A stretch of DNA of 13,591 nucleotides from Pseudomonadota bacterium. GTDB taxonomy: Bacteria > Myxococcota > Myxococcia > Myxococcales > Myxococcaceae. The first letter of the stretch is position 1. Each line of letters opens with the position of its first letter. Made by a program: the position numbers and the translations under genes. The stretch lies in contig JAFAAN010000089.1 of the NCBI GenBank assembly GCA_023426545.1, forward strand, positions 1 to 13,591. The letters are read 5' to 3'. Shown here in pieces: positions 6,281-13,562 of the stretch. Below the pieces are notes generated by a model, which saw only the letters and a program-made list of their open reading frames with translations, was not told the origin of the DNA and ran no database searches.

Positions 6281-6343
6281 CGCCTGCCTCCAGTGTCCCG
6301 AGCGTCATGCCGAAGGTGGAGGCGGGGCGTGGCGCGTGGCAGT

Positions 6344-6376
6344 GGGGGCGGGCGGCGGAACAGGCGCCCGCGCCCC
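6344..6376 (-). terminator. Candidate terminator hairpin after the thioesterase pair
   Basis: GCGGGCG (6348-6354) pairs with CGCCCGC (6365-6371) around a 10-base loop. Beyond a one-base bulge at 6372, GGGG (6344-6347) extends the stem with CCCC (6373-6376). It lies 40 bases past the stop codon of the second thioesterase gene and before the next minus-strand gene. The stem is very stable but has no U-tract. Confidence 0.38.
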
Positions 6377-6416
6377 GGAGCGGCCGGGACGTGGGGACAG
6401 CTTGCCACCGTGCCGT

Positions 6417-6875
6417 CTACGGCTCCGACAGCAGGAACAGCGCGTGCGCGCTGGCGATGGGCCGCGTGCGGTCGTCCTGCCACGCCTCCACCCGGACGTT
6501 GGCCACGCGCCGGCCCTGGCGGGTGATGAGCGCCTTGGCGAAGGTGTCCTGGGGCTTGCCCGAGCGCAGGAAGTCCACGGTGAGGGAGATGACCTTCGGC
6601 ACGCGCTCGGTGCTCGTCTGGAGGAGCAGCTCGAAGATGGCCGCGGACTCCAGCAGCGCGCCGAGCGTTCCGCCGTGCAGCGCGGGGATGAGGCTGTTGC
6701 CGATGTTCCTGGGGCTGTACGCCATGCGGCAGAGCATCTCGCCGGCGAGGTTCTCCACGCCGATGCCCATGAAGCGCGTGTAGGGGATGGCGTCGGTGAG
6801 GCGCTTGTACTCGCGCGACTTGCGCACCTGGCGCACCAGCTCGGCGAGGGGAGGTGGGGTCGGGGTGTCGCTCAT
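6417..6875 (-). CDS. Hotdog-fold (PaaI-like) thioesterase, second of a tandem pair
   Basis: This is a 152-residue hotdog-fold protein of the PaaI/YbgC-like thioesterase class, which typically hydrolyses acyl-CoA thioesters in the cytoplasm. The helix signature HGGTLGALLES (67-77) is present and the strand VISLTVDFLRSGKP matches the second sheet strand. In related PaaI enzymes an Asp follows the HGG motif as the catalytic carboxylate; here that position is Glu76. I chose ATG 6875 because GGAGG (6886-6890) is ten bases upstream. An in-frame ATG at 6884 would give an ATGA overlap with the upstream gene but leaves only one base after GGAGG. The N-terminal 25 residues are a charged extension. It is a diverged paralogue of the gene directly upstream, shown by RPIASAHALFLLSE against RPVASAQGTFMRTE. 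The two probably act on related acyl-CoAs or form a heteromer. Substrate unknown. Confidence 0.83.
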   Translation of the reverse strand: MSDTPTPPPLAELVRQVRKSREYKRLTDAIPYTRFMGIGVENLAGEMLCRMAYSPRNIGNSLIPALHGGTLGALLESAAIFELLLQTSTERVPKVISLTVDFLRSGKPQDTFAKALITRQGRRVANVRVEAWQDDRTRPIASAHALFLLSEP

Positions 6876-6880
6876 GGCCG

Positions 6881-7339
6881 TCATTCCTCCGTCCGCATGA
6901 AGGTGCCCTGGGCGGAGGCCACGGGGCGGTCCCGGTCGCCCTGGTGGACGAGCGCGCGCACGAAGGCCACCTGGCGGGTGAGCCGGTAGCACTTGGCCAC
7001 GCAGGTGAGGGCGACGCTTGGCCGCGCGGGGCGCAGGTAGTCGATGCGCAGGTCCAGCGTGACGAGCGGGGCGAAGCGGTTCAGCTTGAGGAACACGGCG
7101 GTGCCGCACGCGGCGTCGATGAGCGTCGTCACCGCGCCGCCGGCGATGACGCCCGTCTCCGGGTTGCCGACGAGGTTCTCCGCGTAGGGCAGCTCGACGG
7201 TGGCCTCGGCGGCGCCGACGTCCACCAGCCGCAGCCCCAGCGCGTGGTTGTGGGGCACGACGTCGGTGTAGAAGACAGCGCAGCGCTCCAACCGCTCTGG
7301 CTTGTCTTCGGGAAGCGAGAAGTCGTCCGACATGCGCAT
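6881..7339 (-). CDS. Hotdog-fold (PaaI-like) thioesterase, first of a tandem pair
   Basis: This is a 152-residue protein with the hotdog signature NPETGVIAGGAVTTLIDAACG. Gly67-Gly68 and Asp75 match the PaaI-type active site, where the Asp takes part in thioester hydrolysis. Strands such as TLDLRIDYLRPARP and a closing RPVASAQGTFMR fit the fold. It has no signal peptide, so it is cytoplasmic. The start is either ATG 7337-7339 or the ATG two codons later. Upstream on the minus strand is AGGTGAT, which complements the 16S anti-Shine-Dalgarno tail but is further than usual from either start, so initiation may be weak. Its stop codon lies just before the second thioesterase, whose ribosome-binding site is inside this gene's last codons, so the two are translationally linked. 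The natural acyl-CoA substrate cannot be told from sequence. Confidence 0.86.
   Translation of the reverse strand: MRMSDDFSLPEDKPERLERCAVFYTDVVPHNHALGLRLVDVGAAEATVELPYAENLVGNPETGVIAGGAVTTLIDAACGTAVFLKLNRFAPLVTLDLRIDYLRPARPSVALTCVAKCYRLTRQVAFVRALVHQGDRDRPVASAQGTFMRTEE
6886..6890 (-). promoter_or_regulatory. Ribosome-binding site inside the upstream thioesterase gene
   Basis: GGAGG on the minus strand lies within the last codons of the first thioesterase gene. It is ten bases from the ATG at 6875 and only one base from the ATG at 6884. The spacing favours 6875 as the start of the second thioesterase and implies coupled translation of the pair. Confidence 0.55.
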
Positions 7340-7355
7340 GTGATAACAGAATCAC
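7340..7355. promoter_or_regulatory. Short inverted repeat abutting the thioesterase start
   Basis: GTGAT (7340-7344) and ATCAC (7351-7355) flank six bases, immediately next to the ATG of the first thioesterase. The segment is AT-richer than its surroundings and could be a small operator or part of a promoter. Five-base arms are short enough to arise by chance. Confidence 0.2.
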
Positions 7356-7417
7356 CTGCCCATGGCGCGGTGCGTCTGGCTCGCCGCGGCGTGCCCGCAC
7401 GCACCGGGTGTGCCGGC

Positions 7418-7447
7418 GGCTTCCCCCTCCGTGCAGGCGGGGGAGCC
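7418..7447 (-). terminator. Candidate terminator hairpin after the alpha/beta hydrolase
   Basis: GGC and TCCCCC (7418-7427, with a bulged T at 7421) pair with GGGGGA and GCC (7439-7447) around an 11-base loop. The hairpin begins four bases beyond the hydrolase stop (7452-7454) on the minus strand. It separates the hydrolase from the thioesterase pair. No U-tract follows. Confidence 0.38.
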
Positions 7448-7451
7448 TGGG

Positions 7452-8480
7452 CTACGCGGCGGCGGGCGGCGCGCTGGAGAGCTGCTTCCACGCGCCGGCG
7501 AGCGACGCGCCGATGTCGCGCATCACCCCGTCATCCGACCAGTAGAAGGGATGGACCAGGGGCGTCCACGAGAAGAGCGGGCCCGCCACGCGCACGGGCC
7601 GGTCCTCCACCGCGGCGCGGTAGGCGTCGCTGAGCGGCTGGAGCGGCCAGGCGAAGACGTCATCGTCGTCGTGGAAGTTGATCCACCGTCCGCCCAGCCC
7701 CGGGTGATGGCGCGTCAGCTCCGGGGCGGGGACGCGCACCGGCTGGTCGAGCCCGGCGTGCGGATAGCGCAGGCTCCACAGGGCCATGGGGCTGCCCAGC
7801 GTGAAGAAGTGGCTGAGCGTCTCGCCGCGCTCCAGGGGTGAGCCGCCCTGGGCCGCGCGCACCGTCTCCTCGATGATGTCGCGTCCGGCGAGCCGCTGGA
7901 CCTGCAGGTCATAGAAGTAGTTGCTGGCGATGACGCTGCCCAGGCTGTGCGCGATGACGCAGAGAGGGGCTGTGTCCCCGGCCTGCTCCCGCAGGCGGCC
8001 CAGGGCCTCGGCCACCTGGCGGTGGATGCTCGTGTAGACATCCGGGTCGGCGGGGTTCGTCTGGTACGCGATGATGTCGCCCACGAAGTGGACCAGCATC
8101 CAGCGCAGGCCGGGGTAGCGCAGGTCCATGCCGCGGAGGGATGGCCGCATCATGCGGAGCATCAGCGGCACGAGCGCGGACTCGTGGCCCTGGTTCACCG
8201 CGCGCACGTTGTCATAGAGGGACTCCCAGTACGTCTCCGCGCCGGCGGGGCCGTAGCGGGCCAGCAGGTCCTTCTCCGCGCGCTCAAGCACGGAGGCCCA
8301 GTTCACCGTCTCGACGGCGAGTGCGTCCGGCTCGACGCCCGCGTGCCCCGCGAAGTGCTTGCGCAGCAGGCGCACGGCGGTGTCGAAGAGGCCCGGGTCA
8401 TCCACCTCGATGCCGTGGATGACGAGCACGGCGAGCTTCTTCGCGCCGGGCCCGGACGAGGAAACGTTACGCGTCTGCAT
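7452..8480 (-). CDS. Alpha/beta-hydrolase fold protein, probable esterase or lipase
   Basis: This is a 342-residue cytoplasmic-looking protein. ATG 8478-8480 has GGGAG five bases upstream and begins MQTRNVSSSG. The frame is open to 8615, but the extra residues look like untranslated leader. LAVLVIHGIE (16-25) is the first core strand with the oxyanion-hole HG. VIAHSLGSVIASNYF (175-189) is the nucleophile elbow, with Ser179 in A-H-S-L-G, an Ala variant of GXSXG. A hydrophobic strand HFFTLGSPMALWS (224-236) is typical of lipase-like members, where an acidic residue follows. Candidates for the remaining triad members are one of Asp271-274 (HDDDDVFAWPL) and His310 (PLVHPFYW). There is no signal peptide. 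Substrate and pathway are unknown. It is divergent from the propeller/amidohydrolase gene and 112 bases upstream of the thioesterases, with a hairpin between. Confidence 0.8.
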   Translation of the reverse strand: MQTRNVSSSGPGAKKLAVLVIHGIEVDDPGLFDTAVRLLRKHFAGHAGVEPDALAVETVNWASVLERAEKDLLARYGPAGAETYWESLYDNVRAVNQGHESALVPLMLRMMRPSLRGMDLRYPGLRWMLVHFVGDIIAYQTNPADPDVYTSIHRQVAEALGRLREQAGDTAPLCVIAHSLGSVIASNYFYDLQVQRLAGRDIIEETVRAAQGGSPLERGETLSHFFTLGSPMALWSLRYPHAGLDQPVRVPAPELTRHHPGLGGRWINFHDDDDVFAWPLQPLSDAYRAAVEDRPVRVAGPLFSWTPLVHPFYWSDDGVMRDIGASLAGAWKQLSSAPPAAA

Positions 8481-8577
8481 GGGAGCTCCCCCCTGGGAGT
8501 CGATGGTGCTCGACGGGTGCGAGCTTACACGGCCCGGAAGAGGATCGCCTGTCCGCCTGTTCATGGCCGGCATCCAT

Positions 8578-8593
8578 CGGCCCCCTGGGGCCG
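8578..8593. promoter_or_regulatory. GC inverted repeat in the divergent spacer
   Basis: CGGCCCC (8578-8584) and GGGGCCG (8587-8593) form a perfect 7-bp inverted repeat with a 2-base centre, about 50 bases upstream of the amidohydrolase start and 98 bases upstream of the hydrolase start. Allowing one bulged G, the symmetry extends to ATC/GAT. It could be a shared operator in this 163-base divergent promoter region. Confidence 0.28.
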
Positions 8594-8643
8594 GATAGTC
8601 TCCGCCACCCGACACACGGTTTCTCCCTCACTGAGGACTTCTG

Positions 8644-11600
8644 GTGAAACGACTGACCTCCTCCCTCCTCGCCGTGCTGCTGCTGCCCGTTTCGCCGCTG
8701 GCCGCGCAGCAGGCTCCGGCGAATCCTCCCGCGGCCCGCCAGGACCCGCCGCGGCCGGCTCCCGACACGAAGGACGCCGCGCGCGACGCGGCCCGCGCCG
8801 CCGAGGTGGACGCGCCCCCTCCGCCCTCCGGTGAGGCCGCGCAGAAGGCGGAGCAGGAGGGCGCGGACGCCTGGAAGGTGGACGCGCCGGGCTTCCCCGC
8901 GCGGGAGGTGCGCATCGACGTCACCGAGGGCACGTGGATGAACGTGGACGTGAGCCCGCGCGGAGACGCCCTCGTCTTCGACCTGCTGGGCGACCTCTAC
9001 GTGCTGCCCATCGGCGGCGGCGAGGCGAAGGCGCTGACGTCCGGCGCCGCGTGGGACATGCAGCCGCGCTTCAGCCCGGATGGGAAGCACATCGTCTTCA
9101 CCAGCGACCGGGGCGGCGGCGACAACATCTGGGTCATGGACCGGGACGGCTCGAACGCGCGCGCGGTGACGGAGGAGAAGTTCCGCCTGCTCAACAGCCC
9201 CGCGTGGAGCCCGGACGGGCAGTTCATCGTGGCGCGCAAGCACTTCACCGCGCGGCGCTCGCTGGGCGCGGGCGAGGTGTGGATGTACCACCGCTCCGGC
9301 GGCGAGGGCGTGCAGCTCACCGAGCGCACCAACGACCAGAAGGACCTGGGGGAGCCCGTCTTCTCCCCCAACGGGCGCTACGTCTACTTCAGTCAGGACG
9401 TCACGCCGGGGAAGTCCTTCGAGTACAACAAGGACCCCAACGGGCAGATCTACGTCATCCAGCGCCTGGACTTGGAGACGAGGGAGATCGACCCCTTCGT
9501 CACCGGGCCGGGCGGCTCCATCCGTCCCACGCCGTCGCGTGACGGCAAGCAGCTGGCGTTCGTCCGCCGCGTGCGTGGCAAGAGCGTGCTCTACGTCACC
9601 GACGTGGCGTCCGGCGCCGAGCGCCCGCTGTACGACGGGCTCGACCGGGACATGCAGGAGACGTGGGCCATCCACGGCGTGTACCCGGGCATGGCGTGGA
9701 CGCCGGACGGCAAGGCGATTGTCTTCTGGGCGGGCGGCAAGCTGCACCGGGTGGACGTGGCCACGAAGAAGGTGACGCCCATTCCCTTCCACGTGCGAGG
9801 CACGCGCACGATTTTCGAGGCCGTGCGCAGTCCGCAAGCGGTGGCGCCCGAGCGCTTCCCCACGAAGATGCTGCGCTGGGTGCAGGTGTCCCCGAAGGGG
9901 GACCGCGTGGTGTACCAGGCGCTGGGCAAGCTGTACGTGAAGGAGCTGCCAGCGGGCACGCCGCGCCGCCTGACGAAGCAGGAGGACCACCTGGAGTTCT
10001 ACCCGTCGTTCTCCCGGGACGGGCGCTCCATCGTCTACACGACGTGGGATGACGAGAAGCTGGGCAGCATCCGCGTGGTGCCCGCCACCGGGGGTGAGGG
10101 CAAGGTGCTGACGAAGAACCCGGGCTACTACGTGGAGCCCGCGCTCAGCCCGGACGGGAAGACGCTGGTGTACCGCGCGTCGGGAGACGGCTACCTGATG
10201 CCCGGCCAGTGGAGCCGGGACACGGGCCTGTTCGCCATGCCCGTGGGCGGCGGCGCGCCGAGGCGCCTGGCGCGCGACGGGGAGCAGCCGCACTTCGGCG
10301 CGCGCCCGGACCGCGTCTACTTCCTGCACGTGGAGCACAAGGAGAAGGAGGACGTCCGCGCGCTGAAGAGCATCGGGCTGAGCGGGGGCGAGGAGCGCAC
10401 GCACCTGACGAGCGCCGAGGCCACCGAGCTGCGCGTCTCTCCGGACGAGCGGTGGGTGGCATTCCGCGAGAACTTCAACGCCTTCATCGTCCCCTTCGCG
10501 CTGGGCGCGAAGTCGGCCACGGTGGGGCCGAACGCGAAGGCGCTGCCGCTGGCGAAGGTGAGCCGGGACGCGGGCGAGTACCTGCACTGGTCCGGCGACA
10601 GCCAGCGCTTGCACTGGGCGCTGGGGCCCGAGCTCTTCACGCGCGCGCTGAAGGACAGCTTCGCCTTCATCGACGGTGCGCCGGAGAAGCTGCCGGAGGC
10701 GCCGGAGAAGGGCGTGGACCTCTCCTTCCCGGTGAAGGCGGACGTGCCGGAGGGCACGCTGGCGCTGGTGGGGGGCCGCGTCATCACCATGAAGGGGGAC
10801 GAGGTCATCGAGCAGGGCGTGGTGGTGGTGCGGGGCAACCGCATCATCGCGGTGGGGCCGACGGGCAAGGTGCAGGTCCCGTCCGGCGCGAAGGTGGTGG
10901 ACGTGAAGGGCAAGACGTTGATGCCCGGCCTCATCGACGTGCACTGGCACGGGGCCATGGGCATGGACGGGCTGATGCCGGAGCAGAGCTGGGTGCATGC
11001 GGCGTCCCTGGCCTTCGGCGTGACGACGCTGCACGACCCGTCGAACGCGTCGGAAGAGGTGTTCGCCGCCAGCGAGCTGGCGCGGGCGGGCGGCGTGGTG
11101 GCGCCGCGCATCTTCTCCACGGGCACCATCCTCTACGGCGCGTCCGGCGCGGGGTACCGGGCGCCCATCGAGACGCTGGACGACGCGCGCTCGCACCTGC
11201 GGCGGATGAAGGCCATGGGGGCCTTCAGCGTGAAGAGCTACAACCAGCCGCGCCGGGACCAGCGGCAGAAGGTGCTTCAGGCGGCGCGCGAGCTGGGCAT
11301 GCTGGTGGTGCCGGAGGGCGGGTCGCTGCTCCAGCACAACCTGACCATGGTGGTGGACGGGCACACGGGCGTGGAGCACGCGCTCCCGGTGGCGCGCATC
11401 TACGCGGACGTGAAGCAGCTGTGGAGCAAGAGCGGCACCGGCTACACGCCGACGCTGGGCGTGGCCTACGGCGGCGTCTGGGGTGAGAACTACTGGTACC
11501 AGAAGACGAACGTGTGGGAGGACGAGCGGCTGCTGTCCTTCGTCCCGCGCCGGGTGGTGGACGCGCGCAGCCGCCGGCCCATGCACGTGCCGGACGACGA

Positions 11601-12048
11601 GTTCAACCACTTCGCCGCCGCCACGGTGGCGCGCGAGCTGGGTGACGCGGGGGTGAGCGTGCAGCTCGGCGCGCATGGTCAGCGCGAGGGCCTGGCGGCG
11701 CACTGGGAGGTCTGGATGCTCGGCCAGGGCGGCATGAAGCCGTTGCAGGCGCTGCGCGCGGCGACGCTCAGCGGGGCGCGCTACCTGGGGATGGACGGGG
11801 AGCTCGGCTCGCTGGAGGAGGGCAAGCTGGCGGACCTCATCGTGCTGGATGGCAATCCCTTGCAGGACCTCAAGCACAGCCGCTCCGTGCGCTACACGAT
11901 GGTGAACGGGCGCCTCTACGACGCGGCCACGCTCAACGAGGTGGGGACGCGGCAGCGCACGCGCGCGAAGTTCTTCTTCGAGAAGGACGGCAACGAGGGC
12001 TGGAGCCCGAAGGCCGCGGCGCATACGCACACGCACCTGTGTGACTGA
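8644..12048 (+). CDS. Secreted TolB-type beta-propeller / amidohydrolase fusion
   Basis: This is a 1134-residue exported protein. It starts at GTG 8644, with GAGG seven bases upstream; residues 1-21 (MKRLTSSLLAVLLLPVSPLAA) are a signal peptide. Residues 22-75 are an Ala/Pro-rich linker. Residues about 85-690 contain PD40/TolB-like propeller motifs of the form SPDGK near residues 144, 188, 240, 298, 352, 456, 501 and 599. Residues about 705-1115 are an amidohydrolase-superfamily domain: LALVGGRVITM, the metal motif GLIDVHWH (His767, His769), FGVTTLHDPS, Lys864, HTGVEH (His907, His912), LGAHGQREG (His1011) and LEEGKLADLIVLDGNPL. The usual final Asp of the superfamily (GTD) is replaced by His1011, and the usual His after the Lys strand is replaced by PEGG (890-893). 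It ends in a His-rich HTHTHLCD. The fusion type is known in several phyla, and the propeller may position peptide or amide substrates; the actual substrate is unknown. It is probably periplasmic or extracellular. Confidence 0.93.
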   Translation: MKRLTSSLLAVLLLPVSPLAAQQAPANPPAARQDPPRPAPDTKDAARDAARAAEVDAPPPPSGEAAQKAEQEGADAWKVDAPGFPAREVRIDVTEGTWMNVDVSPRGDALVFDLLGDLYVLPIGGGEAKALTSGAAWDMQPRFSPDGKHIVFTSDRGGGDNIWVMDRDGSNARAVTEEKFRLLNSPAWSPDGQFIVARKHFTARRSLGAGEVWMYHRSGGEGVQLTERTNDQKDLGEPVFSPNGRYVYFSQDVTPGKSFEYNKDPNGQIYVIQRLDLETREIDPFVTGPGGSIRPTPSRDGKQLAFVRRVRGKSVLYVTDVASGAERPLYDGLDRDMQETWAIHGVYPGMAWTPDGKAIVFWAGGKLHRVDVATKKVTPIPFHVRGTRTIFEAVRSPQAVAPERFPTKMLRWVQVSPKGDRVVYQALGKLYVKELPAGTPRRLTKQEDHLEFYPSFSRDGRSIVYTTWDDEKLGSIRVVPATGGEGKVLTKNPGYYVEPALSPDGKTLVYRASGDGYLMPGQWSRDTGLFAMPVGGGAPRRLARDGEQPHFGARPDRVYFLHVEHKEKEDVRALKSIGLSGGEERTHLTSAEATELRVSPDERWVAFRENFNAFIVPFALGAKSATVGPNAKALPLAKVSRDAGEYLHWSGDSQRLHWALGPELFTRALKDSFAFIDGAPEKLPEAPEKGVDLSFPVKADVPEGTLALVGGRVITMKGDEVIEQGVVVVRGNRIIAVGPTGKVQVPSGAKVVDVKGKTLMPGLIDVHWHGAMGMDGLMPEQSWVHAASLAFGVTTLHDPSNASEEVFAASELARAGGVVAPRIFSTGTILYGASGAGYRAPIETLDDARSHLRRMKAMGAFSVKSYNQPRRDQRQKVLQAARELGMLVVPEGGSLLQHNLTMVVDGHTGVEHALPVARIYADVKQLWSKSGTGYTPTLGVAYGGVWGENYWYQKTNVWEDERLLSFVPRRVVDARSRRPMHVPDDEFNHFAAATVARELGDAGVSVQLGAHGQREGLAAHWEVWMLGQGGMKPLQALRAATLSGARYLGMDGELGSLEEGKLADLIVLDGNPLQDLKHSRSVRYTMVNGRLYDAATLNEVGTRQRTRAKFFFEKDGNEGWSPKAAAHTHTHLCD

Positions 12049-12189
12049 GCGTCGAGGCAGCCACCCCCGGGGCGGGCTGGCGGTAGCGCCGGCCGCTCCG
12101 GGGAAGCGCGCGCGCTGGACCTGATGCGTCAGGTCCTGGATGTGGAGGCGGGCGCCCTCGACGTGAGCATCATGCGCTACCGGCGCTGA
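12049..12189 (+). pseudogene. Possible remnant of a gene 3' end
   Basis: After the amidohydrolase stop the same frame stays open for 46 codons to TGA 12187-12189. The last two dozen codons read like protein (ALDLMRQVLDVEAGALDVSI) with the strong GC3 bias of real genes here, but no start codon with a ribosome-binding site precedes them. It may be the tail of a lost gene, or chance. No family is recognisable. Confidence 0.25.
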
Positions 12190-12223
12190 TGCTCCGCCCG
12201 GGGACGGCGCAAGGATTCGTCAT

Positions 12224-12239
12224 GGGGCCTAGGCGCCCC
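12224..12239. repeat. Short GC inverted repeat
   Basis: GGGGC (12224-12228) and GCCCC (12235-12239) flank CTAGGC. It could be a small hairpin between the amidohydrolase and lipoprotein genes. No U-tract follows and the arms are short. Confidence 0.2.
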
Positions 12240-12240
12240 G

Positions 12241-12268
12241 TTGTCCGGTGTCAGACCCAACGGCTAAT
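12241..12268 (+). promoter_or_regulatory. Weak candidate promoter of the lipoprotein gene
   Basis: TTGTCC (12241-12246) and GCTAAT (12263-12268), 16 bases apart, partly match the -35 and -10 hexamers of a housekeeping promoter. They lie where the sequence turns AT-richer, about 65-95 bases upstream of the lipoprotein ATG. Each hexamer matches consensus at only four of six positions. Confidence 0.22.
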
Positions 12269-12277
12269 TCTACTTTT

Positions 12278-12296
12278 GCCTCGAATCCATCGAGGC
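12278..12296. promoter_or_regulatory. 7-bp inverted repeat in the lipoprotein leader
   Basis: GCCTCGA (12278-12284) and TCGAGGC (12290-12296) are perfect complements around ATCCA. The element lies 38 bases upstream of the lipoprotein ATG and just after the candidate -10 box, so it could be an operator or a 5' leader hairpin. Confidence 0.35.
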
Positions 12297-12334
12297 GATC
12301 CGAATCGGCCAGGACGACAACGGGAATAGACCTC

Positions 12335-13528
12335 ATGACGAATCGACCTAGTGGAGTTGCATTTGCAGGTAAGTGGCGTTGGAGTGTGGCACTGCTGACC
12401 GCGGTGGTGGGCTGTGGCGCGCCGGAGAAGCCGGTCGACGCCTCCGAGCAGGAGACGCTGGTCGAGGCGGAGGCGCAGGCGGCCCTGCTGACGCCGCCCG
12501 CCGGGTGTACCGAAATCACGATGAGCGAGCTGGCGAACGGCGTCGAGCTGACGCCGGTCATCTACGGCTCGCAGCCGACGTATCGCGGCACGTTCTCGAA
12601 CCAGGGGGACCCGTCCATCACGGACCTCGCGCGCATCCGGCTGGACGTGAACTCGGCGCCGGGCGTCTACGACTTGTCGGCCGGCGGCGCCAACCTCTTC
12701 GCGTGCGACCAGTGCGTGTGGGGTGTGCAGGACGCTGGCAGCTCGGCGCAGAAGACCTTCGTGGCGGAGTCGGGCTCGCTCCTGCTCGCGCTCAAGGTGT
12801 CACCGCAGCAGACGATTGGCGCGCTGTCCAACGTCACCCTGCGCGAGACGGTGGACGCGCCGCCGCTCTACGCGCCGTACACCGGCACCGCGCCGGTGGC
12901 GGGAGGCGAGTGCCGGTGGATTCGCTTCGCGACGTGGAACACCGTCCGCCAGGGCGGGTGTGACCCGCGCGAGGGCTCCCTGACGGCGAACATCCCCGGC
13001 CACACCTGCGTGGCCACCAACCGCGCCGCGGATGACGGCACGCTGGAGCGGTCGCTCGGCACCAAGACGCACGGCGAGGCGTGCACGTACACGGCGGCCA
13101 CCAGCGAGTATGCGCTGGCGACCACGGACTGCGCGGAGGGCTTCGCCTGCACGTCCGCCTGGGGTTCTCCGAGCACGTGCATGGCCACGTGTGACTTCAT
13201 GGCCGCCGACCCTGGCTGCCCCACGGGCACGGTGTGCGGCGTCCAGGGCCTGTGCCAGGAGCAGGCCGTGCAGGTGGCCTCGGGCTTCGACTTCGATCCG
13301 GCCCTCATCGGTGAGGAGTGCAACCTGGGCTACGCGGAGTTCTGCGGCACGGAGGGCGCGCGCGGTGTGTGCCTGGACCTGAACGGCACGGGCCGCGGCA
13401 CCTGCTTCCCCTACGCCCGTGCGCGCTCGGACTGCGGCCCGGGTGAGGAGCTGGGCTACGTGTCCTACCCGCTCGCGGGTGGCGGCTACGACCGCACCTA
13501 CGGCTTCTGCTACCCGGACGGACTCTGA
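12335..13528 (+). CDS. Cysteine-rich lipoprotein, function unknown
   Basis: This is a 397-residue protein. ATG 12335 (MTNRPSGVAF) places a basic n-region and the hydrophobic stretch WSVALLTAVVGC correctly for a lipoprotein, with lipobox VVGC and lipidated Cys27. Residue +2 is Gly rather than Asp, which favours the outer membrane. The frame is open from 12248, but those residues would bury the signal. The ribosome-binding site is weak (GGGA). After Cys27 there are 20 further Cys, an even number, spread from residue 58 to the end and densest in the C-terminal half (motifs such as TDCAEGFAC, PGCPTGTVCGVQGLC and AEFCGTEGARGVC), which suggests a disulfide-stapled surface protein. Residues about 60-190 are beta-rich with few Cys and may be a separate domain. 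Such lipoproteins are frequent in myxobacteria, but I cannot name a family. No neighbour hints at a role. Confidence 0.75.
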   Translation: MTNRPSGVAFAGKWRWSVALLTAVVGCGAPEKPVDASEQETLVEAEAQAALLTPPAGCTEITMSELANGVELTPVIYGSQPTYRGTFSNQGDPSITDLARIRLDVNSAPGVYDLSAGGANLFACDQCVWGVQDAGSSAQKTFVAESGSLLLALKVSPQQTIGALSNVTLRETVDAPPLYAPYTGTAPVAGGECRWIRFATWNTVRQGGCDPREGSLTANIPGHTCVATNRAADDGTLERSLGTKTHGEACTYTAATSEYALATTDCAEGFACTSAWGSPSTCMATCDFMAADPGCPTGTVCGVQGLCQEQAVQVASGFDFDPALIGEECNLGYAEFCGTEGARGVCLDLNGTGRGTCFPYARARSDCGPGEELGYVSYPLAGGGYDRTYGFCYPDGL

Positions 13529-13536
13529 GTTGGCGG

Positions 13537-13562
13537 CGCCCCCCGTACCCGCGGCGGGGGCG
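13537..13562 (+). terminator. Candidate terminator hairpin after the lipoprotein gene
   Basis: CGCCCCC (13537-13543) pairs with GGGGGCG (13556-13562) around a 12-base loop, eight bases after the stop codon. A G-rich tract rather than a U-tract follows, so it may be a U-less terminator or act together with the adjacent G-run. Confidence 0.38.

Noticed and set aside
5471..6989. Long plus-strand frames over the DUF4142 and thioesterase genes
   Set aside because: They are antisense shadows without motifs; the minus-strand products have signal peptides, family motifs and good ribosome-binding sites.
8467..12036. A 1189-codon minus-strand open frame opposite the propeller/amidohydrolase gene
   Set aside because: It is a shadow of strong GC3 bias. 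Its translation is His/Arg/Val-rich with no domain or hydrophobic core, while the plus strand encodes clear PD40 and amidohydrolase motifs.
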